Shown here: positions 7,186 to 17,811 of the stretch, one piece after another | How positions within the stretch are numbered: the stretch's first letter is position 1 | How the letters are laid out: every line of letters starts with the position of its first letter | Assembly (NCBI GenBank): GCA_938091085.1 | Contig: CALKOC010000049.1 | Coordinates: 1-43,680, forward strand | Source: an uncultured Alphaproteobacteria bacterium | GTDB taxonomy: Bacteria > Pseudomonadota > Alphaproteobacteria > RS24 | DNA length: 43,680 nucleotides | Reading direction: 5' to 3' | Notes under the pieces: model-generated | The model's database searches: none | The model's input: only the letters and a program-made list of their open reading frames with translations | Told to the model about the DNA's origin: nothing | Made by a program: the position numbers and the translations under genes

Positions 7186-10100
7186 CTAAGCAACAGTATC
7201 CGCAGACACTAAATCAACAAGTTGTTCAATAATTTTGCGCGTGGGATTCAATCTCTCATCATCAGGTTTCCAATTCATTTTAAAAACCATAGTGTGGTCG
7301 GGCCTTAATTTGGCATGAGAGGCGTGTCGGGATAGATAATCGACAAGACCGGCGGGATTGGCAAATTCATTATTTCTGAAAGTCATAATAATCCCCTTAT
7401 TGCCGACATCAATTTTCTCAATACCGGCTTTGCGACAGAGGGTTTTAACAATCACAACTTGCAGTAGATTTTCGGTTTCATCGGGAAGTGAACCGAAACG
7501 GTCAATTAATTCGATTGCAAAGCCATCAACCTGTTCGGGTTCCAAAAGATTGGAAAGGCGGCGATACATAGCCATACGAAGCTCAAAATCTTCGATATAG
7601 GTTTCTGGAAGTAATACAGGCGTATCGATATTAATTTGTGGAGACCAGCTTTCTTCATGGGCGACACCTTTTTGAAGAGCAACTGCCTCCTCAAGCATCG
7701 ATTGATAAAGTTCATAGCCAACCTCTTTAATATGACCGGATTGCTCTTCGCCTAAAAGGTTCCCTGCCCCACGCAAATCAAGGTCATGACTGGCAAGGGT
7801 AAATCCTGCTCCGAGGCTGTCCAAGGATTGAAGAACCTTTAGCCGTTTTTCCGCAGGACCCGTCAAAGGTTTTTGGTCGTCATAAGTTATATAGGCATAT
7901 GCGCGTAGCTTTGATCGCCCCACTCGTCCACGCATTTGGTAGAGTTGCGCCAGTCCAAAAAGATGTGCGTTATGGATGATCATCGTGTTGGCTGTTGGTA
8001 TATCCAGACCACTTTCAATTATTGAAGTTGAAACCAACACGTCATATTGCCCATCATAAAAGGCTGACATACGACTTTCCAGTTCCTTTCCCGCCATTTG
8101 CCCGTGTGCAGTTATAAAATTAACTTCAGGCACATTCTCAGTCAGGAATTCAGTGATTTCATCCAAATTTGTAATATGTGGGCAGATAAAAAAGCTTTGC
8201 CCTGCACGGTATTTTTCACGCAACAAAGCTTCACGCACAATCACAGGATCAAATGGTGTTACATAAGTTCTAACCGCGAGCCTATCTACCGGCGGAGTTG
8301 CAATAAGAGAAAGATCACGAACACCGGTTAATGCAAGCTGAAGCGTTCGCGGTATCGGCGTTGCGGATAGTGTCAGCACATGTATCTCAGATTTAAGTTT
8401 CTTGAGTTGCTCTTTGTGTTTCACTCCAAAACGTTGCTCTTCATCAATGATTACGAGACCTGGGTTTTGAAGCTCGACTTCCTTAGATAGCAAAGCATGT
8501 GTCCCAATTACGATATCAATTTTACCGTCTTTCAATTCCTGCCTAACCGCGGCAATTTCCTTTTGACCGACGAGACGGGACATTTCTCTGATTTCAATTG
8601 GTAAGCCTTCGAACCTTTCTTTGAAGGTTCTTGCATGTTGTCGAGCGAGTAATGTTGTTGGCGCTATAATGGCAGTTTGGGCGCCCGACATAGCAACAAT
8701 AAAGGCGGCGCGTAAAGCGACTTCAGTTTTGCCAAAACCAACATCACCGCACACAAGTCTGTCCATGGGCCGTCCGGAGGCAAAATCATCAATGACGGAC
8801 TCGATGCTTTCAAGCTGGTCATCCGTTTCATTATAGGGGAAACGCGCACAGAAAGTTTCGTAGAGTTTATTGTCTACTTCAAAAATTCGTCCTTCCCTTA
8901 ATTCGCGTGCCGCAGCAATTTTAATCAATTCATCGGCAATATCCCGAAGTTTGTTTTTAAGTCTGGCCTTCCGTGTTTGCCAATTAGCGGTCCCAAGCCG
9001 GTCTAATTGAGCCCCAACATCATCCGGTCCATAACGGCTCAACAAATCAATGTTTTCTACCGGTAGATAAAGTCTGTCATCTCCATGATAGACAAGCTTA
9101 AGGCAATCATGAGGTGAGCTGGAAACTGTGATTGTCTCAAGGCCTTCAAACCGAGCAACGCCGTGATCGACATGAACGACAAGGTCACCCTTAGATAATG
9201 TGCTGGCTTCTGTAATAAAATTTGCAGCTTTTTTGGAGGCTTTTCTTTTTACCAGACGGTCACCGAACACATCCTGTTCAGTGATAACGACAACGTTATT
9301 GGCCTCAAACCCTGTTTCGAGAGGCAAAATTCCTATACCAGCCTGACCAACCGGTAATTTGGAGAAACTGTCCCAGCTTTCTACTTGTGTTAAGTGTTTC
9401 ATATCATGGTCCGAAAGCATATTACTCAGGCGTTCACACGCTCCGGCGGACCAACTTGTAATTAGGACTTTCTTATTATCATTAAGCAATATGTTAATAT
9501 AATCCGAAAGAACATTGAATATATTAGTATTTTCCTTATTTCTATCTGCCGTAAAATTACGACCCGCTCGGGTGCCAAAACTAATATTTTTATTTTTTTG
9601 GGAAGACGTATCAGTTTCAAATGGCGTTATGATGATTGGCGACAATCTGTTTTTAATATCCGCCCAGTCATTTTGCGATAGGTAGAGATATTCCGGTGGC
9701 AAAGGATGAAGTGCAACTGACTCATTCTTTATTGCCATTTCCAAGGCTTGGCTGCGAGCTTCAAAGTAATCATCAATTTGTTCAAATCGAACATCTGCAG
9801 CGTTTTGCGCAAGATGATCCATTGTTACTTTCATGTTACCGCAATGCTCAAAAATACTTTCTAGGTTTTCATGAAATAAAGGAAGCCAATGCTCCATACC
9901 CTGATGCCGACGTTTGTCGGATATCGCCTCATAGAGCTGATCGCGTGAAGTCGCTGGTCCAAACTGTTTGACATAGCCTTGCCGGAAACGGGTTACCGTA
10001 TCATCATCAAGTCTAATTTCACTTGCTTGATAAAGGTTAATCTCCTCGCGTTTGTCCTGACTGCGCTGGTTCTCAGGTTCAAAGACACGAATAGTCTCGA

Positions 10101-10692
10101 GGGTTTCACCAAAAAAATCCAATCGAAATGGTTGCTCTTCACCAGGGGGATATAAATCAACTATGCTCCCTCTTATCGCGAAGTCACCCTGCTCCATGAC
10201 TAACGAACTTCTTATAAAACCATTTTCAGACAGAAATAAAAGCAGACTTTCCATGTCCACACTATCTCCGACCCGCGCAGAGAAACTTTGCTTTTTAATG
10301 ACATCTCTGGCCGGAAGTTTTTGCAAAACAGCATTGATGCTTGTAATTAAAATAAAAGGCGCGTTGGTTTCTTTAAGTTTTGCAAGACTTGCCAATGTCG
10401 ACATCCGTTGTGACATAACAGTTTGCCCCGGCCCCACACGATCATATGGCAGGCAATCCCACGCTGGCAGAGATAAAATCTTAATATCAGGCGCAAAAAA
10501 GGTCAGGAGAGTTTCAAGCTCTTCTCGCTTTCCTGCGTCGCGTGTAATATGTAGCAGTCCGGGCTTTCCTGCGGCTGATAGAGCACGACAATAATCAGCT
10601 AAAATAAGCGCATCATAGCCATCCGCTACCCCTGAAAATCTTTCAGGCGGATTATCAATTAGTTTATTTAAATCAATAGATTGTATAGACAA
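7186..10692 (-). CDS. mfd: Transcription-repair coupling factor Mfd
   Basis: An 1168-residue SF2 translocase (E. coli Mfd is 1148) that removes RNA polymerase stalled at DNA lesions and recruits UvrA. In order: UvrB-like N-terminal domains, the RNA-polymerase-interacting CarD-like domain ([17 protein letters not shown]), the helicase core with Walker [10 protein letters not shown] (K655) and Walker B DEEQ (750-753), QMRGRVGRS, and the C-terminal TRCF domain. The only plausible start is TTG at 10692, since no in-frame ATG or GTG is found near it. It lies two bases after the sdhE stop (TAA-AG-TTG) without a clear ribosome site, suggesting coupling to sdhE translation. UvrA, its partner, is encoded at 36.8 kb. 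Confidence 0.97.
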   Translation of the reverse strand: MSIQSIDLNKLIDNPPERFSGVADGYDALILADYCRALSAAGKPGLLHITRDAGKREELETLLTFFAPDIKILSLPAWDCLPYDRVGPGQTVMSQRMSTLASLAKLKETNAPFILITSINAVLQKLPARDVIKKQSFSARVGDSVDMESLLLFLSENGFIRSSLVMEQGDFAIRGSIVDLYPPGEEQPFRLDFFGETLETIRVFEPENQRSQDKREEINLYQASEIRLDDDTVTRFRQGYVKQFGPATSRDQLYEAISDKRRHQGMEHWLPLFHENLESIFEHCGNMKVTMDHLAQNAADVRFEQIDDYFEARSQALEMAIKNESVALHPLPPEYLYLSQNDWADIKNRLSPIIITPFETDTSSQKNKNISFGTRAGRNFTADRNKENTNIFNVLSDYINILLNDNKKVLITSWSAGACERLSNMLSDHDMKHLTQVESWDSFSKLPVGQAGIGILPLETGFEANNVVVITEQDVFGDRLVKRKASKKAANFITEASTLSKGDLVVHVDHGVARFEGLETITVSSSPHDCLKLVYHGDDRLYLPVENIDLLSRYGPDDVGAQLDRLGTANWQTRKARLKNKLRDIADELIKIAAARELREGRIFEVDNKLYETFCARFPYNETDDQLESIESVIDDFASGRPMDRLVCGDVGFGKTEVALRAAFIVAMSGAQTAIIAPTTLLARQHARTFKERFEGLPIEIREMSRLVGQKEIAAVRQELKDGKIDIVIGTHALLSKEVELQNPGLVIIDEEQRFGVKHKEQLKKLKSEIHVLTLSATPIPRTLQLALTGVRDLSLIATPPVDRLAVRTYVTPFDPVIVREALLREKYRAGQSFFICPHITNLDEITEFLTENVPEVNFITAHGQMAGKELESRMSAFYDGQYDVLVSTSIIESGLDIPTANTMIIHNAHLFGLAQLYQMRGRVGRSKLRAYAYITYDDQKPLTGPAEKRLKVLQSLDSLGAGFTLASHDLDLRGAGNLLGEEQSGHIKEVGYELYQSMLEEAVALQKGVAHEESWSPQINIDTPVLLPETYIEDFELRMAMYRRLSNLLEPEQVDGFAIELIDRFGSLPDETENLLQVVIVKTLCRKAGIEKIDVGNKGIIMTFRNNEFANPAGLVDYLSRHASHAKLRPDHTMVFKMNWKPDDERLNPTRKIIEQLVDLVSADTVA

Positions 10693-10694
10693 CT

Positions 10695-10967
10695 TTAAGT
10701 CATATGTTGAAGGCTTAGGAGCTTATCAAGCAAAGGAGATCTTAACGTTTCCGGGAGTTCTTGACGCCCCGTTGACCAGGCGAATAAATCCGTGTCGGAA
10801 AGCTCAAGAATCCGTTCATAATCATCGAGTTCTTCGTCGTTCAGATCGGCAAGAGTTTGTTCGGCAAATTTGGAGAAAATAATATCCATTTCCTTAATAC
10901 CGCGATGACAGGATCGGAAATAGAGTTTCTTTCGTCTATCATCAAGTGTCGCTATATTTGTTGGCAT
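10695..10967 (-). CDS. sdhE: Succinate dehydrogenase assembly factor SdhE (FAD assembly factor)
   Basis: A 90-residue protein of the SdhE/SDHAF2 family (DUF339), which promotes covalent flavinylation of the succinate dehydrogenase flavoprotein. The diagnostic RGxxE motif is R22-G23-I-K-E26, preceded by RKKLYFRSCH and followed by an acidic helical region. It is the first gene of sdhE-mfd-tatD-MBL and is divergent from recG. An sdhE-mfd and recG neighbourhood is common in alphaproteobacteria. Confidence 0.93.
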   Translation of the reverse strand: MPTNIATLDDRRKKLYFRSCHRGIKEMDIIFSKFAEQTLADLNDEELDDYERILELSDTDLFAWSTGRQELPETLRSPLLDKLLSLQHMT

Positions 10968-11034
10968 AACTCATTCCATGTAAAACCGTATTGAATGCAT
11001 AATATAGTTTCATTCTTTTGAACAGGTAGAAGAT

Positions 11035-13122
11035 ATTAGACCAAGTATTTTAAATCCGCTGTTTACCAGTCTTGAGACACTCGCAGGTGTAGGGCCTAAA
11101 TTATCAGCTCTGCTTGAAAAGCTCTGCGGGCCAGCCCCGATTGATTTATGTTTGCATTTACCTAGCGGCATTATTGACCGGCGCTATCAGCCAACAATTC
11201 AGGATGCTGAAGATAATCGAATAGCGACTTTTGAGATTACTGTTGAAAAGCATAATGCGCCACCGCGCAAATATCGCCGGGCTCCTTATAAAATATTATG
11301 TAGTCATGAGACCGGTTATCTCACCCTAATATATTTTAATGCGAAATCAGATTGGTTGTCGCGCAGTCTTCCGGTCGGTCAAAAACGAATTGTTTCAGGA
11401 CGCGTAGAGCGCTTTAGGGATACCTTACAAATGGTGCATCCTGACCATGTTCTTACCCCTGAAGAATTTAAAAAAATGCCCCTCGTTGAGCCGGTTTACC
11501 CCATGACAGCTGGGGTAACATCTAAACCACTTTATAAGGCTTTAAGAGGCTCTTTAGGCTACCTACCTGACCTGGAGGAGTGGCAGGACAAGGAATGGCT
11601 TAAACGTCAAAGTTGGCCTAGCTGGAAGATGGCATTATTGGCTACTCACGCCCCGGAAGAAGCGGAAAACCTCCGTCCAGACGATATAAATCGTCAAAGA
11701 TTGGCTTATGACGAACTGCTGGCAAATCAACTTGCTTTAGGGCTGGTTAGGTCTCAGCGTCGGTCAAAACCCGGTCGTATATTAGCGGGCTCAGGAGAGC
11801 TTAAATCTTCCTTACTCAAGGAACTTCCATTCGCCCTCACCGGCTCTCAGGAATTGGTGTTGAAGGAAATATATGAAGATTTGAAGTCTGACCAACGAAT
11901 GCTTCGATTGCTCCAAGGCGATGTTGGCAGTGGTAAAACAATCATAGCTTTATTGTCGATGATACATGCAGTTGAAAGTGGCGCACAGGCTGTCCTGATG
12001 GCTCCGACAGAAATTCTTGCGCGCCAGCATGCTGAAACAATTATGCCGCTATGTGATGTGATTAATGTTCGTGTTGAGTTACTAACGGGGCGTGATAAAG
12101 GCATTAAACGCGAAGAGAAATTATTAGGTTTCAGTCAAGGCGAAACACATATCGCGATTGGCACACATGCGTTGTTTCAAGAAGATGTGATATTTGACAA
12201 TCTTGGAATGGTTGTCGTGGATGAGCAGCATCGTTTTGGCGTGCATCAGAGAATGCGTCTTTCTGCCAAAGGTCAAGGTACAGATGTATTAGTGATGACT
12301 GCAACACCTATACCTCGCACACTCACGCTTGCGGCTTATGGTGATATGGATGTCTCGCGCCTAACAGAAAAGCCTGCAGGTAGACAGCCCATAGAAACAA
12401 CTTTGATAGATGTTACCCGCATCGATGAGGTTTTGGCGGGCCTTAAACGTCAAATTGAGAAGAAAAGCCGTATTTATTGGGTTTGCCCGCTGGTCGAAGA
12501 AAGCGAAATGCTTGATTTGGCTGCCGCAGAGGCACGTTTTGAGGATCTTAAGGCTGTATTTGGCGCACGAGTAGGCCTTGTACACGGTAAAATGAAGCCA
12601 ACTGATAAAGACAAAGTTATGGCGCAATTTCAAGCCGGAGATATTGAGGTGCTTGTATCGACCACTGTCATCGAGGTTGGCGTCAATGTTCCAGAAGCAA
12701 CAGTCATGGTGATTGAACATGCAGAGCGTTTCGGACTTGCTCAACTGCATCAACTTCGTGGACGCGTTGGTCGTGGCGCAGAAAAATCATTTTGCATTTT
12801 ATTATATCGAACACCACTGAGTGAAACGGCAAAAGCACGGCTAAAGATTATGAGAGAAACGGAAGATGGTTTTCTAATTGCTGAAGAAGATTTACGGCTT
12901 CGTGGTGCCGGTGAATTATTGGGAACGCGTCAAAGCGGTCTACCACATTTTCGACTTGTTAATCTTGATAGTCATAGTGGCATGCTACCGGCTATTCATG
13001 ACGATGCCCGTTATATATTAGAGACTGACCCCAAGCTTACATCAAAGCGAGGCAAAGCTCTTCGGCTATTACTTTATCTGTTCAGAAGGGATGAGGCGAT
13101 TAGATTGCTGGAGTCAGGATAA
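11035..13122 (+). CDS. recG: ATP-dependent DNA helicase RecG, apparent AUU start
   Basis: RecG remodels stalled replication forks and Holliday junctions. The wedge domain is followed by helicase motifs: Walker A GDVGSGKT (K301), DEQH (396-399), ATPIPRT and QLRGRVGRG. A conventional start gives only a TTG at 11152, which would cut off the family's N-terminus. The frame is open upstream to 11008 and encodes RPSILNPLFTSLETLAGVGP, the normal RecG beginning. The codon where the family has its initiator Met is ATT at 11035-11037, with AGGT 7 bases upstream. No in-frame ATG, GTG or TTG exists between 11008 and the conserved block. From ATT the protein has 695 residues, matching the family (about 690). 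An alternative is a one-base indel near 11016-11019, which would join the ATG at 10995. Convergent with DUF502, 3 bases apart. Confidence 0.93.
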   Translation: MRPSILNPLFTSLETLAGVGPKLSALLEKLCGPAPIDLCLHLPSGIIDRRYQPTIQDAEDNRIATFEITVEKHNAPPRKYRRAPYKILCSHETGYLTLIYFNAKSDWLSRSLPVGQKRIVSGRVERFRDTLQMVHPDHVLTPEEFKKMPLVEPVYPMTAGVTSKPLYKALRGSLGYLPDLEEWQDKEWLKRQSWPSWKMALLATHAPEEAENLRPDDINRQRLAYDELLANQLALGLVRSQRRSKPGRILAGSGELKSSLLKELPFALTGSQELVLKEIYEDLKSDQRMLRLLQGDVGSGKTIIALLSMIHAVESGAQAVLMAPTEILARQHAETIMPLCDVINVRVELLTGRDKGIKREEKLLGFSQGETHIAIGTHALFQEDVIFDNLGMVVVDEQHRFGVHQRMRLSAKGQGTDVLVMTATPIPRTLTLAAYGDMDVSRLTEKPAGRQPIETTLIDVTRIDEVLAGLKRQIEKKSRIYWVCPLVEESEMLDLAAAEARFEDLKAVFGARVGLVHGKMKPTDKDKVMAQFQAGDIEVLVSTTVIEVGVNVPEATVMVIEHAERFGLAQLHQLRGRVGRGAEKSFCILLYRTPLSETAKARLKIMRETEDGFLIAEEDLRLRGAGELLGTRQSGLPHFRLVNLDSHSGMLPAIHDDARYILETDPKLTSKRGKALRLLLYLFRRDEAIRLLESG

Positions 13123-13125
13123 GGT

Positions 13126-13785
13126 TCACGCCTCATCCTCTTCAACTTTATTTGTCATGCCCGCAGAAATAACAAGGCGCGCCCCCTCCTCTACTGACAT
13201 GTCCAATACACGGACATCCTTTCTCGAATAAAATAATAAGAAACCAGAAGTGGGATTAGGCGTTGTCGGAACAAAAACTGAAACAGTCTCATCACCGACA
13301 ATGTCAGCAATTTGACCTTCTATATCATTAGTGATGAAACCCACAGCCCAGCAGTCTTTCCGCGGATATTCAACCATTACAACTTGTGAGAATGAGCGTT
13401 GACCGTTCTCAACTGCCGCCTTAAAAATTTGCCTTAGGGCGTTATAAATCGTTCCGGCTATCGGGGTTTGGGAAATTAGATTTTCGCCGAACTTAACCAG
13501 CGACCGACCGAAGAAATTTGTAGTCAATGCCCCAACAATAAAAACAATAATGAGAGCTAGAATGACACCAATGCCAGGCACATCAAAAGGCAGATATTCA
13601 GATGGTTGAAATTGCGACGGGATAAGCGGCGTGAACCAACTGTCCAACAAACCAATAAACCAAGTGATGAGTAAAATAGTAATCCCAATCGGACCGGTTA
13701 CGACCAGCCCTGTGAGGAAACTATTCCGCAAAGTGCGCATTAAAGATCTTGGTGGTTTTGATTCTTCGAGTAGAGGGTCTGACAT
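13126..13785 (-). CDS. DUF502 family membrane protein
   Basis: A 219-residue DUF502 protein, an uncharacterised inner-membrane family widespread in bacteria. Two membrane segments are evident, about residues 22-47 (FLTGLVVTGPIGITILLITW) and 68-92 (GIGVILALIIVFIVGAL), followed by the family's soluble domain with QTPIAGTIYNALRQIF and VPTTPNPTSGFLLF. The C-terminus is acidic. It is 67 bases downstream of the DCC-family gene on the same strand and converges with recG, a common alphaproteobacterial arrangement. Function unknown. Confidence 0.9.
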   Translation of the reverse strand: MSDPLLEESKPPRSLMRTLRNSFLTGLVVTGPIGITILLITWFIGLLDSWFTPLIPSQFQPSEYLPFDVPGIGVILALIIVFIVGALTTNFFGRSLVKFGENLISQTPIAGTIYNALRQIFKAAVENGQRSFSQVVMVEYPRKDCWAVGFITNDIEGQIADIVGDETVSVFVPTTPNPTSGFLLFYSRKDVRVLDMSVEEGARLVISAGMTNKVEEDEA

Positions 13786-13852
13786 GTGGAAAACCTATCT
13801 TATTCAGTTTGATTTGAAAACAGACACTTCTTTCATTTTATGTATCGTATTT

Positions 13853-14260
13853 TTATGTGTCGCATTGATTTTGATTTTTAACGGTACGTATATATCGCTT
13901 ATACAGGGTTGGTGCCAAAATTTTATCATAGATAAATACGGCCACAGACTTGATGATTGGCAGGTTTATTAAAAAGGCAAGACCTTTAAAACCTGGCACT
14001 TGTTTCCATAATGTTATGAAGGCTGGAACGCCGCTGACGATATCACCATTAGGGAGTTTCGCGTGTAAGCGTTTTAGCATGTCCTCCTGCGAAAATTCAT
14101 CAGGTGCTGAAACGGATATATCAACAAAGTCAAGTTGACCATCTCCTTCTACATTCTCATTCGTGATTATTTTTTTATACAAATGAATTTCTGGCGCGCA
14201 AATTGAGCAGCTGCCATTGTAAAATATTTCAGTTTTCTTTGTTTTCGCGTTTGATTTCAT
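13853..14260 (-). CDS. DCC-family (DUF393) thiol-disulfide oxidoreductase-like protein
   Basis: A 135-residue protein of the DCC/DUF393 family, predicted thioredoxin-fold redox proteins of unclear substrate. The signature YDGxCxxC appears as YNGSCSIC (C18, C21) near the N-terminus, followed by a GVPAFITLW segment that resembles the cis-proline region. No signal peptide is visible, so it is probably cytoplasmic or peripheral. It is upstream of DUF502 on the same strand. The region beyond its start (14261-14522) is AT-rich and gene-free, and marks the edge of the accessory patch. Confidence 0.8.
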   Translation of the reverse strand: MKSNAKTKKTEIFYNGSCSICAPEIHLYKKIITNENVEGDGQLDFVDISVSAPDEFSQEDMLKRLHAKLPNGDIVSGVPAFITLWKQVPGFKGLAFLINLPIIKSVAVFIYDKILAPTLYKRYIRTVKNQNQCDT

Positions 14261-14469
14261 ACTAATTATATAGATTGGTGGGTATTTCTGAAAAATTATT
14301 TTTTCATATTTAAAAATGCCGGTTTCGGAGACGTAAAATAGTCGTTTTTGAGGTCTTGATTTTGGGGTTTTTATAATTTTAGTATATATATCATTATGTA
14401 AGCTTAGGAAGGTAAAGTTTATATATCAGATTTTAAACGGCATGATTTTTGCTGTATTTTAGAGAAAAT

Positions 14470-14515
14470 TGTATCTCGGTGTATCCTGATTTTTTCTGCG
14501 TTTTTTGTATCTTGA
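14470..14515 (+). repeat. TGTATC-type direct repeats upstream of the integrase-like gene
   Basis: Three direct copies of a 10-base motif occur just before the integrase-like gene: TGTATCTCGG (14470-14479), TGTATCCTGA (14480-14489, directly abutting) and TGTATCTTGA (14506-14515). The 10-base period of the first two places them on the same helix face. An identical TGTATCTTGA recurs downstream of the gene at 15966. They resemble arm-type sites or operators for the adjacent DNA-binding protein, by inference only. Confidence 0.55.
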
Positions 14516-14522
14516 GTATTGT

Positions 14523-15758
14523 ATGCGTAAAGTTGATGTAAATAAATTGTCCCGCCCCGGTTTTCACCGGTTAGAAAGGAAGCTGTATCTTCGCTGTTAT
14601 CAGGGGGGCTCTAAGGCTTACGTTCATCGTCATCGGAATTATTGGATACTCATCGGTGACTTTCGCAAGATCGATATTGATGATGCGGAAGCCATTAATG
14701 ACGCAATTCTTACAGCTTTAGCGCGCGGTTATGATGTTAATGCAATCAGAAGCAAAATTGCTAAGCGTGAAAAATTGGAAACTCTCTGGGATGCGGAAGA
14801 AGAGATTAAACCAGAAGAGCCGGTCATTGCTGAAGACCGTATTCTCTTCAGTCGTGTAGCGACTGAGTGGTTTAACAAAAATAAATCCTCATGGTCGCGC
14901 GACAAAACAGTTTCTCAAATGTGGCGTATGATTGAAGTGTATTGCTTCCCTTATATTGGCAATATGCCTGTAGAGGATATCAGCACCTCCGATGTTATTA
15001 AGTGTCTTGCTCCTATCTGGCTGAAGAAGCCCGAAACTGCTGACCGCTTAATGAGTAAATTGAAGCGTATTTTTGAGTATGCGCAATCACGTAAATATTG
15101 TGTTTTTAATCCAGCAGTATTTTCTGTGGATTTTGAATTACCCCGCCGAGTTAAAACATCTCGTAAAGATACAGCAAGAATAGACTATGTTCGCGCGGCG
15201 CATTTCTGGAATGAGTTTAACACTAAGGCCGACTCTAAGTCTCTGTCTGTTCAAGCCGCTAAAGTGTTGATGTTATTATGTAAAACACCCATGCAGGTCG
15301 CGCAAATGAATTGGATGGATTTGGATCTAACAAATGCACGCTGGATGATTGGTTCTTTTTCTGAAACGGATCTGGAACTGAATATGTATACGCCCATACC
15401 TTCTTTAGCTTTGAGTATTTTGAAAGACTTAAAGATGGAAACCGGCAATGAGCCATTCGTTTTTTATAAACAAAACAAACGATCTGACACAATCACTGAG
15501 GCATCTATCCGTCATGCTATTCAAAATATTTGGGGAAAGGGGTTAACGCCCTTCGGATGGCTAAGGACTTTTAAAACTTGGAGTCACTCTACGGGATACC
15601 CGCAATCTTTATTGGAAGTATATTTTCATCAATCTGCGTTCCTAGACTTAAACATTACGGAACGTCAGGAAATGTACCGCCAGTCCCGTGTAATGATGAA
15701 CCATTGGCAGGATTATTTAATGGGTGATGCAAAGGTAACTGAACGCGCGCGCCTTTAA
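14523..15758 (+). CDS. P4-type integrase homologue without catalytic residues
   Basis: A 411-residue protein with the full P4/DUF4102 integrase layout: an N-terminal arm-binding domain (about 1-90, with LYLRCYQGGSKAYV), a SAM-like core-binding domain (about 110-205, with WRMIEVYCFPYIGNMPVEDI) and a C-terminal recombinase-like domain. By eye the catalytic domain aligns to active family members almost without gaps, but the key residues differ. The first Arg is T255, the hairpin Lys is lost (about 278-281), His and Arg of HxxR are F344 and L347, and the nucleophilic Tyr is T379. Only the late His (H369) remains. The frame is intact, so it is not a simple pseudogene and may act as a DNA-binding protein. 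ATG 14523 is preferred over TTG 14505. Flanked by TGTATC repeats; no tRNA target is nearby. Confidence 0.85.
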   Translation: MRKVDVNKLSRPGFHRLERKLYLRCYQGGSKAYVHRHRNYWILIGDFRKIDIDDAEAINDAILTALARGYDVNAIRSKIAKREKLETLWDAEEEIKPEEPVIAEDRILFSRVATEWFNKNKSSWSRDKTVSQMWRMIEVYCFPYIGNMPVEDISTSDVIKCLAPIWLKKPETADRLMSKLKRIFEYAQSRKYCVFNPAVFSVDFELPRRVKTSRKDTARIDYVRAAHFWNEFNTKADSKSLSVQAAKVLMLLCKTPMQVAQMNWMDLDLTNARWMIGSFSETDLELNMYTPIPSLALSILKDLKMETGNEPFVFYKQNKRSDTITEASIRHAIQNIWGKGLTPFGWLRTFKTWSHSTGYPQSLLEVYFHQSAFLDLNITERQEMYRQSRVMMNHWQDYLMGDAKVTERARL

Positions 15759-16104
15759 AGTCCGATTTTGAATGATGAGCCGCCTATCCAATGACTTTTG
15801 TAAATCCTGAGTAACCTTAAGCTTCAAAAAGATACGTAGTAACAGTGCTGGAAAAAGAATTGCCCGAAACCAGGGGCGGCATCGGGCTATTGTTTGTGTT
15901 ATTAGATTTTATTTTTAAAATAACACCTTCATTATATACTATTAATATCTAATATCTAATTGCAGTGTATCTTGATCCGTATCTTAAAAAAAATACTTCT
16001 TAACTAATTGTTATAGTTTAGTATTAATTAGTCTTTTGCCCAACATTATGAAAACGTAAATTAAATTTCAAAGAATCACTTTCAATTATTGGTTCAAATA
16101 AAGT
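15759..16104. other. Gene-free AT-rich stretch after the integrase-like gene
   Basis: No coding region is supported here. It contains a six-pair inverted repeat (GCCCGA 15862-15867 with TCGGGC 15882-15887) followed by T-rich sequence that could weakly end transcription of the integrase-like gene. It also contains the tandem TAATATCTAATATCTAAT around 15943-15960 and a further pair of TGTATC-type repeats at 15966-15986. It then runs into the C-terminal end of the decayed sufS. Confidence 0.5.
15966..15986 (+). repeat. TGTATC-type direct repeats downstream of the integrase-like gene
   Basis: TGTATCTTGA (15966-15975) is identical to the copy at 14506-14515 upstream of the integrase-like gene and is followed at once by the related CCGTATCTTA (15977-15986). 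Together with the upstream copies they bracket the gene in the same orientation. Confidence 0.5.
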
Positions 16105-17262
<1,158 letters not shown>

Positions 17263-17674
17263 TTTGCACTATAGAAATGCCCTGTTATAGCGGCACTTCA
17301 ATCGGGTTCGATAAGATTGGCTTGTTTGACTGGTTATTTTATGAGCACGATGTTGATCTTACCCCTGCCCTTGAAGGCTTGGTGGGCCCATATGTTGACA
17401 TGGACGCCACTTATTAGCTTGAGGCATATTGGTATAATTGGGTAGCTGTCACTATATTGGGAGGGTAAATCTGTATTTTCAGCACCTACACCCTCTTGAG
17501 AATGGTGTCAGACTGATTTAGGCGGGGTATTTAAGCCCATATCACCCCCTATAAAGGGCTTTGACAAAGCTATTCAATTAAACTTTTTACTTATCATTTC
17601 ACCGGTAAGCAATTGTTTTTTATTGATAATATAATGATCATGCTTTCAGGTTGTTCAGCAGCCCTGCTCTAAAC
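17263..17674. other. Non-coding or decayed stretch with a broken plus-strand ORF
   Basis: No intact gene was found. On the plus strand an ORF starting at about 17275 (MPCYSGTSIGFDKIG...) reads through 46 residues to a TAG near 17413, and continues in frame as LEAYWYNWVAVTILGG to a TAA. The residues are protein-like (Trp- and Asp-rich), so it may be another gene remnant with an amber mutation. I do not recognise the family. The rest, about 17465-17674, is AT-rich and I see nothing else in it. Confidence 0.35.
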
Positions 17675-17791
17675 CTACTCCGCATAGTTATTTTCAATAA
17701 CCTTAAGCTCTTTTAATTTTTTAATGAGCAACTCTATGCGGATAAATGCAACAAGCCCAAAAATAAAGCCGATAATTACCAAGCCGTCCAT
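17675..17791 (-). CDS. Small single-pass membrane protein (38 residues)
   Basis: A 38-residue ORF whose first half (MDGLVIIGFIFGLVAFIRI) is one membrane helix and whose second half (ELLIKKLKELKVIENNYAE) is a charged amphipathic helix. AAGGAAG lies 4 bases before the ATG, a strong ribosome site that supports it as real. It begins 20 bases after the stop of the 127-residue membrane protein on the same strand. The helix-plus-charged-coil layout is typical of small membrane partner proteins. Function unknown. Confidence 0.6.
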   Translation of the reverse strand: MDGLVIIGFIFGLVAFIRIELLIKKLKELKVIENNYAE

Positions 17792-17811
17792 TAGACTTCC
17801 TTTTTATTAGT

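Noticed and set aside
11152-13122. TTG at 11152 as the recG start
   Set aside because: It would remove about 39 conserved N-terminal residues that are encoded in frame just upstream.
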